A stretch of DNA of 64,000 nt from NCBI RefSeq assembly GCF_000341085.1, contig NZ_ANBA01000014.1:248001-312000 (forward strand). Direction: 5' to 3'. Both the position numbers and the translations under genes were made by a program. The DNA is from Nocardiopsis ganjiahuensis DSM 45031. GTDB lineage: Bacteria; Actinomycetota; Actinomycetes; Streptosporangiales; Streptosporangiaceae. Below are positions 55,601-61,913 of the stretch, one piece after another (position 1 is the first letter of the stretch; each line of letters opens with the position of its first letter). The notes below the pieces were generated by a model. That model was not told where the DNA came from. It did no database searches and saw only the letters and a program-made list of their open reading frames with translations.

Positions 55601-56841
55601 ATGTCAGAGGCGGATTCAGAAGCACGTCCACCGGGTCCCGTGGTGGCGGGACGACGTATCAGAGCCAGAAAGGGCCCTCGCAGGCCTATCTGAACGCGCA
55701 GCGTGAGAAGGAAGAGGCTCAGCGGAAGCTGGTCGCCGCTGCGACGGGTCTAGCGAAGTTGGTCGCGGACGAGCTGGGAATCACAGCTGGTCTGGAGTGT
55801 TTCACCACTGGAGATTTGGGTGCATGTGGTGAGACCGCGCTGAACGTCGCGATGATGTTCGTGGGCGGTTTGCCGGCCAAACTCGCTGCGAAGTACGGGC
55901 TGCGGTGGGGTAAAGCAGCGGAGTTGGGTCGGCGGATCTCCGCGCTCGGCGGTGACCTGATTGATGGCATCAAGGACCTGAACAAGGCCAACAAGAAGAT
56001 GCAGGCGAGCTGCCCGATTGGGAACAGTTTCGTCCCTGGCACGGCTGTGGTGATGGCTGATGGTTCCACCAAGCCCATCGAGGACGTCGATATCGGTGAG
56101 AAGGTCCTGGCGACTGACCCGGAAACAGGGGAGCAGTCAGCTCGGACGGTCCTGGCCACCATCATCGGTTCTGGTGCCAAGAGCCTAGTGCAGATCACCA
56201 TCGACCCGACGAGCGAACGCGATGTCCCTGAAGGGGATGGGGCTGGTTCGGGTGAGGAGTCTGAGGGTGTTCCGGGGCCGGTAGTGGCCGGGGACGTGAT
56301 CATGGCGACCGATGGTCACCCGTTCTGGGTTCCGGATCTGGGCCTGTGGGTGGACGCGATCGATCTCGCCCCGGGCATGTGGCTGCAGACCTCCTCGGGC
56401 ACTTGGGTTCAGGTGTCCGCGGTTCAGCCCTGGACTCAGAGCGCGACGGTCCATAACCTGACCGTGCAGGGCGTCCACACCTACCACGTGGCTACTGGTT
56501 CACTGGACGTTCTCGCTCATAACTGTAAAGTAACCATCTCAGATGGGGCAATTGATCATGCATGGAACAAGCACAGGGCTGGAGGTGAATATCACAATGA
56601 AGGAAGAACTGAGAACGTCCTATCTTCAGAGATTGCAGATAAGGGACAGTTTAGGGGATTGGTGGAGTCGGTGGCGGAAAATGGGAGTAGATCTGAGCGT
56701 TCCAGTAGTGACCCTCGGGAGGGCTACTATCTCGACCAGTCGTTTGATGAGCCAGAAATTGGCCTAAATGGACAAAATGGGCTTAGGCTGTTCATTAAGG
56801 GTGACAATTTCACCTCCGTGGCTCCTCGGTATATGTACTAG
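49657..56841 (+). CDS. polymorphic toxin: secreted YD/RHS protein with Hint domain and C-terminal toxin
   Basis: This 2394-residue protein starts at GTG with AGGAGG upstream. It has an extended signal peptide (VTYAVAMVMVAGLLNTLPAS, cleavage near 46) and a Glu-rich stretch (about 125-215). A large YD/RHS barrel follows (repeats such as YTYDMRGRLVRTDDPISGAT, YGYDEIGRQVGLYED). The RHS core motif is LGARAYDADLGRFISVDPIM near 1885. A Hint domain (about 2122-2290) opens CPIGNSFVPGTAVVMADGST and closes HTYHVATGSLDVLAHNC, with DGHPFW. The last 105 residues are the toxin tail (DHAWNKHRAGGEYH ... GYYLDQSF ... FIKGDNFTSVAPRY). Hint self-cleavage should free the tail. Its fold is not recognised. Confidence 0.9.
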   Translation: MIPRSDTPDPVSTSAASTKPGPIRRGVTYAVAMVMVAGLLNTLPASATAFNPRPEVEEQPSVEGSNAVAQALEQDNAVAEAAVTAPAKVAWPEATSIDVDLDQSAARTLSAQENALVTVEAVTGEEFEDWEVPEHWQEVLEEEAASELQEQAAEEQVEEEVLDETVDETVDETAEEATPEEDLEATAVDEEAADSENGSATAREPEPSEAEESTPDEEAQTLAAPAQVEPIEVSEPEPVTSVQIEVLDQDQAEQIGVNGLLLRVSRTDDSPTIAPVELDIDYSDFAEAFGGDYASRLTMVEIDECVLDDSCDTGDTVSYDSAELLANDTHEQQVTARVSAAPQGALMALAAAPGGGNGDYAATQLSAASSWNVNNQSGDFSWSYDFTTPPAPSSLNPAIGLGYSSGGVDGRIATSNNQTSWIGDGFAYAPGAIERRYSACVDSGHETGDLCWNTDNVTLSMTGHSGALIKDDDGTYRLSNDDGTKVERLTGANNGAHNGEYWKVTTPDGTQYFFGQNRLPGWSSGDPETKSAQTLPIYATKSGQPCYNATFSQSWCQQANKWNLDHVVDVHGNVMTFYYDAETNHYGRNLTNTATPYVRAANVKRIEYGLRSDDVYATAPARVIFSSSERCLVTSSFDCAADKRTSGNAKHWPDVPLDQDCKSGQSCAGRHSPTFWSTKKLDAITTQIRVGGSYTDVDTWKLEHSFPEAGDGTGPTLWLDSIEHVGKVGGTEAMPKISFAGTQMPNRVDSPTDDIAPMLRWRITSIYTESGGQFDITYSQPECEPGKTPKPHENTKRCYPVLWTPEGGVELTDWFHKYVVTEVNEVDLVSDQPTLTTSYDYVGTPAWRYTEADGMVKDKYRTWADWRGYDRVIVRTGHEGEERTETEYLYFQGMHEDKQPSGKRSVSITDSSGEEHTDHKELSGALLETITRDGEGGQDISREIDTPWLKKTAEVKHSWGSQTAHMVRTEQVNSYVRLADGTWRHARLDHTFNDDGAITRTRDHGDVGVTGDEKCVHTTYVNNTDAHILNLVSRAETLAVDCGDTPNRPEDVITDERVAYDGGDPGDTPTHGLPTSTQKLDSYSNGEPVYQTVDQTEFDTFGNTVKEINTAGRVTTTEYGFTASGLPESVTETNPLGHSTTTTVDPARGLPVSETDANGRTMNMAYDPLGRVTSVWLPDRDPATDTPTAKFEYHVRQDGPTSITTHTLQSSTEYVTGHEIFDAFLRPRQTQSPAPGGGRLVTDTFHDTRGQVVKERAPYYNAEEPTDTLFVVANDAEIPRQGVTVYDGVGRVTDNLHVAFGEERWRTSTEHHGDRTLITPPDGGTAVTSIVDVQGRLTEVRTHHGGTPEGDYDAIAYTYAKNDQLATVTDPEGNVWQYTYDMRGRLVRTDDPISGATTMGYNELDQLVTTSDARGQTLAYGYDEIGRQVGLYEDSSQGEKRAEWVYDTLAKGHLTSSTRYTDGEPYTTRVVRYDQFYRPTTTEIRIPDSEAMLSGRYRFSTQYNFDGSVRALTLPAAGGLGQETIAYSYNELGMPTHMSSRLDDYVTDTVYSNTGELRQIALDTGVSAAHTTWMTWDYDTATGRLAETTLVPERGITGSLVHQHYTYDDAGNVLNLRDEPTADHLQTDVQCFSYDHMRRMTGVWTPDASGEQACAAEPTASALGGAAPYWHEYTYDTLGNRETEVQHGGPGGDITRTYTHGGAAGVAPQALTQVEESGPAGDRLETYSYDEAGNMIGRTTASRDQELEWDVEGNLAQVTEEDGSQTSYTYDADGQRLIREDPTSTTLYLPGMELRLDKEDLVQEATRFYSHAGQTVAVRQNDGTLTWMHADHHGTGQVAVNARTGEETRRYTTAFGVDRESHGEWPSDRGFVGGTIDASTGLTQLGARAYDADLGRFISVDPIMDVTDHQQMHGYVYSNNNPVTFTDPTGLFWAGESGSRYATSRISPAAQLVHDRWLYNQQHNNRNNPVALQKATERYNQNVRGGFRSTSTGSRGGGTTYQSQKGPSQAYLNAQREKEEAQRKLVAAATGLAKLVADELGITAGLECFTTGDLGACGETALNVAMMFVGGLPAKLAAKYGLRWGKAAELGRRISALGGDLIDGIKDLNKANKKMQASCPIGNSFVPGTAVVMADGSTKPIEDVDIGEKVLATDPETGEQSARTVLATIIGSGAKSLVQITIDPTSERDVPEGDGAGSGEESEGVPGPVVAGDVIMATDGHPFWVPDLGLWVDAIDLAPGMWLQTSSGTWVQVSAVQPWTQSATVHNLTVQGVHTYHVATGSLDVLAHNCKVTISDGAIDHAWNKHRAGGEYHNEGRTENVLSSEIADKGQFRGLVESVAENGSRSERSSSDPREGYYLDQSFDEPEIGLNGQNGLRLFIKGDNFTSVAPRYMY

Positions 56842-56857
56842 AGAACTTTTTGGACGC

Positions 56858-57355
56858 ATGGTAATAAAATTCGATTTTGATGTAGACGAAGGAGATTTCT
56901 CTTGGTCCCCACTGTGGAGTCCAGTTGGGCTCGACGGGCGGAAAAGTTCCTGGGCTGAAGTTGGCAGAAGTCGGATCGTCCATGATTTCTTTCGGGCCGA
57001 TATTAAATTCTCCGCCGGTGGGGTTGATTTTGGCCCGAGGGGGGGTGCGTACCCGTTAGTTGAGTATCTACTGATGTTAGAGCTGGCATGCAAGGAGTTG
57101 CAAGTCCATCGAGGGTCTCAGGTGGAAGCGTCTGATATGTCATTTCGAATGTATTTCATCATCATTGAGGGCGATGTGATGATGTCATCCGATTTGACCA
57201 AAGAGGTCTCCCGAGTGTCGATGTGGAAATATCACACTTCGGTGGATGGTGCAATTGGAGAGGTTAGGAGGAAAATCTTTTCAATTCACCCAGAGTGTAG
57301 AAATAATGATTTCTGGGGTGGGTTGGAAAAGAATCGATGTAGGGGTAATCATTGA
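56858..57355 (+). CDS. candidate immunity protein for the RHS toxin
   Basis: This 165-residue protein begins MVIKFDFDVDEGDFSWSPLW and contains YPLVEYLLMLELACKELQVH near residue 72. It starts 16 bp after the toxin stop on the same strand, has no signal peptide, and its DNA, like the toxin tail, is markedly lower in GC than the RHS body. These are the usual marks of a cognate immunity gene acquired with its toxin domain. I recognise no immunity family. The ribosome site is weak, so coupling to toxin translation is likely. Confidence 0.65.
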   Translation: MVIKFDFDVDEGDFSWSPLWSPVGLDGRKSSWAEVGRSRIVHDFFRADIKFSAGGVDFGPRGGAYPLVEYLLMLELACKELQVHRGSQVEASDMSFRMYFIIIEGDVMMSSDLTKEVSRVSMWKYHTSVDGAIGEVRRKIFSIHPECRNNDFWGGLEKNRCRGNH

Positions 57356-57464
57356 CGGACCTTGCCTGGTCAGGGGCACGCAGAGCTCCAACAAAGTTAG
57401 GGCGATGGGGATGTGACCTGCATCTTCGTAGTGTTTGGTATCGAGGTTGCTGGAGGCTGTGGCT

Positions 57465-57492
57465 CGTGCCGGGATCGCCTCCCGTCACTCAC
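57465..57492 (+). repeat. 28-bp direct repeat, left copy
   Basis: CGTGCCGGGATCGCCTCCCG followed by TCACTCAC is repeated without change at 63823-63850, with weaker similarity for about 12 bases before it. It lies 43 bp ahead of the recombinase start and, with the right copy, brackets the recombinase and CBASS genes. Confidence 0.85.
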
Positions 57493-57534
57493 CTTCTTTT
57501 CCCCCCGGGGGTGAGACTGGGGTTGGAGGTGGTG

Positions 57535-58926
57535 ATGATGTTCGGTTCGGGTTCGGTGTTCAAGCGGTGCGGGTGCCGGGTGGTCGGTACCTCGAGAAGG
57601 CTCGGGGGTGGTTGTCCGCGGTTGCGGTGTCGTGGGCATGGGAGCTGGTACTTCTCGCTCGATTCGGAGCGGTCCGAGGGTGGTCGGTGTCGGGTCCGGC
57701 GGGGCGGGTTCGCTTCCCGTGAGGCCGCGCGTGCGGCGTTGCGCAGGGCCCGAGGCGATGAGGCGGGACCTGCGGAGCCGGTGGTGTGGACGGTGGCGGC
57801 CTGGTTGCAGCACTGGCTGGACGGGCGCAGCAGGTTGCGGGCGCGCACCCGGGTGAGCTATCAGGAGCACATCGACCGCTTCCTGATCCCGCATCTGGGT
57901 GAGGCGGTGTTGGAGGAGTTGACGCCCGCCCGGGTACAGCGCGCCTTCGAAGGCATCGCCGCACACATCACACCCCGGGGCCAGCAGGTGGCTGCGGCGA
58001 CGGTGCAGCGGGTGCGGGCCACGTTGCGCGCGGCGTTGAACACCGCCGTAAGGGAGCGGTTGCTCCGGTCCAACCCGGCGAACGGGCTCCGGCTGGAGGG
58101 CGGGCAGAGTGCGCGACCGGTGGTGTGGACCGAGCAGGCCGTCGCCAACTGGCGCAGTAGCGGTGTGCGGCCGTCGGTGTCGGTGTGGATGGTGGAGCAG
58201 ACCCGCGCTTTTCTGGACCACGTGTCTCAGGACCGGTTGTACGCGCTGTTCCACCTGGCGGTGATGACCGGGCTGCGCCGGGGCGAGGTCGTGGGGTTGC
58301 GGTCGGCTGACGTCGACCTGGAGCGGGGGGCGGTGCGGGTGGTGCGTCAGCTCCAGGCCCACCGCGGGCAGGGGTTGGTGGAGGTGGCACCCAAGAGCGC
58401 GGCGAGCCGTCGCACGTTGATGGTGGACCACACCACGGTTGCGGTGCTGCGCCGCCACTGGTGGCGTCAACAACAGGAGGAGGCCGAGGACCACGGCCGG
58501 GTGTGGGACCGGGGCGGGTATGTGTTCACGGCGGTGGAGGGCGGGGTGTTGGCGACGGAGCGGCTCTCGCGTCTGTTTCGGAAGCTGAACACCTCCAGCG
58601 GATTGCCGCCGGTGCGGTTGCACGATCTACGGCACGGGGCCGCGACGTTGGCGTTGGCGGCCGGGGTGGAGCTGAAGGTGGTGCAGGCGATGCTGGGGCA
58701 CGCCAGCATCGTGCTGACCGCAGACACCTATGCCAGTGTGGTGCCGCAGGTGGCGCGCGAGGCAGCGGAACGCACGGCGTCGCTGGTGTTGCGGGATGCG
58801 GGCCGGGTTCGTCGCCAGGTGCGGGGCAGGGCTGGTCGGCGGAGTGGGGTGCTGGTCCCACCCGGGCTCCACCGTGGACCCACCACAGGGACGCCGAGGC
58901 TGGCCCATGTTCAGAGATGGCTGTGA
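57535..58926 (+). CDS. tyrosine recombinase (phage-type integrase)
   Basis: This is a protein of 463 residues. A Cys-containing N-terminal arm-binding part (KRCGCRVVG, CRGHGSWYFSLD) precedes the SAM-like core-binding domain (RVSYQEHIDRFLIPHLGEAV). The catalytic domain has the first Arg in MTGLRRGEVVGLR near 243, a Lys in the beta-hairpin (APKSAASRRTL), HDLRHGAATLALAAG near 363, GHASIVLTADTYASV near 389 with the nucleophilic Tyr. All catalytic residues are present. AGGTGG precedes the tandem ATGs at 57535/57538. The tRNA half 13 bp after its stop is the expected attachment site. Confidence 0.92.
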   Translation: MMFGSGSVFKRCGCRVVGTSRRLGGGCPRLRCRGHGSWYFSLDSERSEGGRCRVRRGGFASREAARAALRRARGDEAGPAEPVVWTVAAWLQHWLDGRSRLRARTRVSYQEHIDRFLIPHLGEAVLEELTPARVQRAFEGIAAHITPRGQQVAAATVQRVRATLRAALNTAVRERLLRSNPANGLRLEGGQSARPVVWTEQAVANWRSSGVRPSVSVWMVEQTRAFLDHVSQDRLYALFHLAVMTGLRRGEVVGLRSADVDLERGAVRVVRQLQAHRGQGLVEVAPKSAASRRTLMVDHTTVAVLRRHWWRQQQEEAEDHGRVWDRGGYVFTAVEGGVLATERLSRLFRKLNTSSGLPPVRLHDLRHGAATLALAAGVELKVVQAMLGHASIVLTADTYASVVPQVAREAAERTASLVLRDAGRVRRQVRGRAGRRSGVLVPPGLHRGPTTGTPRLAHVQRWL

Positions 58927-58938
58927 CCTGGGGTTTTG

Positions 58939-58983
58939 TGGCGTACCCGGCAGGATTCGAAGCTGCGACCGTCGGATTAGAAG
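58939..58983 (-). tRNA. 3' half of tRNA-Arg(UCU), probable attachment site
   Basis: On the minus strand the 45 bases run from the anticodon loop CTTCTAA through the 3' anticodon strand TCCGA, a variable loop, the T-arm GCAGC-TTCGAAT-CCTGC (one mismatch), the acceptor strand CGGGTAC, the discriminator G and CCA. The 5' half is absent, so it is not an expressed tRNA. Actinomycete integrases commonly use exactly this stretch as attachment core. Confidence 0.75.
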
Positions 58984-59001
58984 CGGTTCCTGCTGTGGGA
59001 A

Positions 59002-59514
59002 TTGCAGGCTCTGTTCGACAACGACGGCCTGCTCACCACCGACGAGGTGGCCATTGCCGCCGCCGGCCTGGCCTATGACGAGTACCTGGACACCGGTGCC
59101 TACATCTGTCAGCCCCGCCGCTCCTTCCGGGACGGGTTGACCCACATGGGTTTCTACGCTCAGCAGGCCAACCAGCCCGAGGTCGCCCGTATCGAAGCCC
59201 GCGAGGACCGGGTGCCCTTCACCTATGTCGAGGCCGACCGGAGTGAGGCCAACGGTGGAATTGATGCCCGTATCGGGGCTGTGATTTGCGGTGCCCTGGA
59301 CGCGGGAGTACTGGAGGAGGGCGAGGAGTACATGGTGTTCCTGCTCTCCGGCTCAGAGGTTGCTGCGACCGTGGTGTTGGAAGCGCCGGTGGTCAACAAC
59401 AAAGTGACAGCTTCTGGTCGTCCATGGGCATGGACGATGAGCCAGGGCTACGTGTCCTTGGCCAAGCTGTGCATGCCCGGAGCGCGCAGAGCCAGCGACT
59501 TGGAGAGGCTCTGA
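59002..59514 (+). CDS. hypothetical protein, probably 5'-truncated
   Basis: About 170 residues are readable: MQALFDNDGLLTTDEVAIAA, EYLDTGAYICQPRRSFRDGL, then an acidic region and YMVFLLSGSEVAATVVLEAP. The frame is open back to 58981 (KRFLLWE), right at the edge of the tRNA relic, and the only start within it is a weak TTG. The original start may have been removed by integration. I do not recognise the family. Confidence 0.5.
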   Translation: MQALFDNDGLLTTDEVAIAAAGLAYDEYLDTGAYICQPRRSFRDGLTHMGFYAQQANQPEVARIEAREDRVPFTYVEADRSEANGGIDARIGAVICGALDAGVLEEGEEYMVFLLSGSEVAATVVLEAPVVNNKVTASGRPWAWTMSQGYVSLAKLCMPGARRASDLERL

Positions 59515-59572
59515 GCTTTCTGCTGACCCAGGCGGGAAGCAGATTGTCGGTACCAGCGGTTACCGTTCGGAC

Positions 59573-60760
59573 ATGGGCAAATCGGGGCCGAGCGAGGTCC
59601 GCCGTAAAGACATCGGTGACACCACGTACCGGAACGTCTGGGTCAGGGCAGCCGGACGTTGTGTCCTTTGCTCGACCTACCTCCTAGACACGAGATTCCA
59701 CTACCGCTCGGCTAAAGCGGTCGGCGAGGTCGCACACAACGTCGGTGCCACCGACACAGCGGGATCCCCGAGGGGTAAGAGTGCCCTGACACTCGAGCAG
59801 CGTGCAGCGGAGGACAACCTCCTCTTGCTCTGCCACTCCTGTCACAAGGCGATCGACGATCCCGCGAACGTAGAGATGTTCACCCAAGAGTGGCTCTTGG
59901 CCCGGAAGCTCGAACATGAGCTCCGTGTCCACCGGGTCACGAACTTCGCGACACTGCAGAAGACGCTTGTTCTCGCCAACCGAGGTGTGCTCCGTGGAGC
60001 TCCCATCTCCGTGACCGACCGGCAAATCACTGAGGCACTTGTAGACGCAGGTCTCGTCGCGTATGTGAGAGACGGTTGGCGCACTGACGTCGTTATCGAG
60101 CTCGACGACGACCCGTCAGCCCCTTACACATGGGAGCGCGGGTGCTACCTGATCGATCAGGGAATCGAGAAACTGGAGACGGGAATCAAGCAAGGCGGGA
60201 TAGACCACGTCTCCGTGTTCGCGCTCACGTACATACCGTGGCTCGTCTACCTTGGCTCCCGACTGGACGACACTCTCACAGTGAAGATCTTCGATCACGA
60301 CCGTAAGGGGCGAGACCGGGCTTGGTGCTGGAAACAGCCGACAAGATCCCCGGTTTCCTTCGGGTCGATCATCGCAACCCTTGAGCCAGAGGCCGCCGAA
60401 GAGGTCGTCGCGGTCCTCAACGTTTCTGGGACGGTCAAGACTTCCCGCGTCCCCAGGAACCTCACGGATCTACCCGTCATCGAGCTCCGGCCAGATGAGG
60501 AGACCCCCCGAGCCGGGCTCATCGAGACGGAGGTGGATCTCGACGCCGCGGCGGAGGCCTGGATCGGGCTGTTGGCGAAAGTGGAGGAAAGGTGGCCTAA
60601 CGCGCGTATTCTCCATGTGATCGGTCCTATCCCGGCGAGCCTTGCGGTGCGTGTTGGTATGCACCGGATGAGAAGTGCCCAGGCTGAACTCATCGTCTAC
60701 CACCTCGACGGTGATGCCTACCATCCTGCCCCAGCCATCACTGACACGAACAACTTGTAG
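59573..60760 (+). CDS. cap5: CBASS effector Cap5: HNH nuclease fused to SAVED domain
   Basis: This is a protein of 395 residues. The N-terminal part is an HNH nuclease: CVLC near residue 30, a VAHN segment with the catalytic His near 54, and NLLLLCHSCHKAID near 82. The C-terminal half (about 190-385) is a SAVED domain (GIDHVSVFALTYIPWLVYLG, ILHVIGPIPASLAVRVGMHR, AELIVYHLDGDAYHPA), which binds cyclic oligonucleotides. Cap5 proteins are switched on by the CD-NTase product and degrade DNA, killing the infected cell. The gene leads the operon; its stop is 14 bp before a CD-NTase fragment. Confidence 0.92.
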   Translation: MGKSGPSEVRRKDIGDTTYRNVWVRAAGRCVLCSTYLLDTRFHYRSAKAVGEVAHNVGATDTAGSPRGKSALTLEQRAAEDNLLLLCHSCHKAIDDPANVEMFTQEWLLARKLEHELRVHRVTNFATLQKTLVLANRGVLRGAPISVTDRQITEALVDAGLVAYVRDGWRTDVVIELDDDPSAPYTWERGCYLIDQGIEKLETGIKQGGIDHVSVFALTYIPWLVYLGSRLDDTLTVKIFDHDRKGRDRAWCWKQPTRSPVSFGSIIATLEPEAAEEVVAVLNVSGTVKTSRVPRNLTDLPVIELRPDEETPRAGLIETEVDLDAAAEAWIGLLAKVEERWPNARILHVIGPIPASLAVRVGMHRMRSAQAELIVYHLDGDAYHPAPAITDTNNL

Positions 60761-60774
60761 GACTGAGGAATTAA

Positions 60775-60960
60775 ATGAAATCGATCAAATACTTCAACAA
60801 ATTCCTATATGACACGGTCAACCTCCCGCAAGGACGACTTGATGAACTTGTCGGCCGTGTGGAATCCATCTACAGCGTGCCGGAGAACGAGGTCTCCCTA
60901 TGGAGCTCACTAACTATTTCAACGTCCTGCTCAAGGACACCGTCAACCTCGGCCAGGTGA
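60775..60960 (+). pseudogene. orphan N-terminal piece of a second CD-NTase
   Basis: The frame begins MKSIKYFNKFLYDTVNLPQG and RLDELVGRVESIYS, a clear but divergent match to the first 35 residues of the CD-NTase starting at 60900 (YFNVLLKDTVNL...RVEAVYK). After residue 36 the similarity ends and the frame runs out of phase through the next gene's start. It is AT-richer than the intact gene. It looks like the remaining 5' end of a CD-NTase that was replaced. Confidence 0.75.
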
Positions 60961-61913
60961 AGCTGGACTTGCTCGACTCGCGCGTCGAGGCGGTCTACAA
61001 GGCGTTGAATGCCGATGAGCAGATCCGCTCGCTCATTCTCGGCAAGACGCCCCAAGGATCTTGGGCCCATAGGACTATCATCAACCCCGTCGGTAGCAAC
61101 GAGTTCGACGCGGACTTCATGCTCGACATGGGAGAGAACCCGGACTGGTCCGACGATCCCAAGAAGTATATAGAGGAGGTCTATGCGGCTCTGCACCGCC
61201 AGAGCACCTACGGCAACATGCCGCACTCACGCAAGTGCCGCTGCGTCCGACTCGTCTACGCGAACTCTATGCACCTCGATATCGTGCCGCACCTGAACCT
61301 CGCCGATGGACGCGAAGTCATTGTCAACCGCGATGACAACGACTGGGAGCTGACCGACCCCCAGGGCTTCACAGACTGGATGAAGAACAAGGACGCGCTC
61401 GCGAAGGGCAACCTTCGCAAGGTCATCCGACTGATGAAGTACTTGCGGGACCACAAGAACTCCTTCACCGGTACCCGGTCCATCCTCCTGACGACCATGC
61501 TCGGTGAGCAGGTCACCGAGCTGCGCACGCTGCTGGACCCCAGCTACTACAGCGACGTTCCGACCGCCCTCCTGCACATCGTCAAGGACCTCGACGTTTG
61601 GCTTCAGGCGAACCCGAGCACGCCGCCTGTCGCCGACCCGTCCGGGTCCGGTGTGTACTTCGGGCACCGATGGGGTTCTGATCCCGAGAAGGCACAGGCG
61701 ACCTACAGCTACTTCCGGGACCGTATCCATGTCCACGCCGCCCAAATCGAGGAGGCGTACGAGGAGGAGAACAAGGAGCGCAGCATCGAGCTGTGGCAGG
61801 GCATCTTCGGCGACGGCTTCAAGGCTCCGGCCACCTCGTCCAGCAGTGCGAAGTTCCCGGCAGCAGCCCCCGCCGCAGCTTCCACTGTGGGGCGGTCTGG
61901 CCGCGCGGGATGA
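60900..61913 (+). CDS. cdn: CBASS CD-NTase (cyclic oligonucleotide synthase)
   Basis: This 337-residue nucleotidyltransferase has the polymerase-beta active site GSWAHRTI near residue 53, the metal pair in FDADFMLDM (Asp 70 and 72) and the third Asp in MHLDIVPHL near 126. KKYIEEVYAAL and the C-terminal helical half match CD-NTases of type II CBASS. It should sense infection and make a cyclic oligonucleotide that activates the SAVED effector upstream. The C-terminal tail (SSSAKFPAAAPAAAS) is flexible and probably the site joined by the Cap2 ligase. It overlaps cap2 by ATGA. Confidence 0.92.
   Translation: MELTNYFNVLLKDTVNLGQVKLDLLDSRVEAVYKALNADEQIRSLILGKTPQGSWAHRTIINPVGSNEFDADFMLDMGENPDWSDDPKKYIEEVYAALHRQSTYGNMPHSRKCRCVRLVYANSMHLDIVPHLNLADGREVIVNRDDNDWELTDPQGFTDWMKNKDALAKGNLRKVIRLMKYLRDHKNSFTGTRSILLTTMLGEQVTELRTLLDPSYYSDVPTALLHIVKDLDVWLQANPSTPPVADPSGSGVYFGHRWGSDPEKAQATYSYFRDRIHVHAAQIEEAYEEENKERSIELWQGIFGDGFKAPATSSSSAKFPAAAPAAASTVGRSGRAG

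Noticed and set aside
57397..58623. 408-codon minus-strand frame
   Set aside because: It is antisense to the recombinase, which has every catalytic residue.
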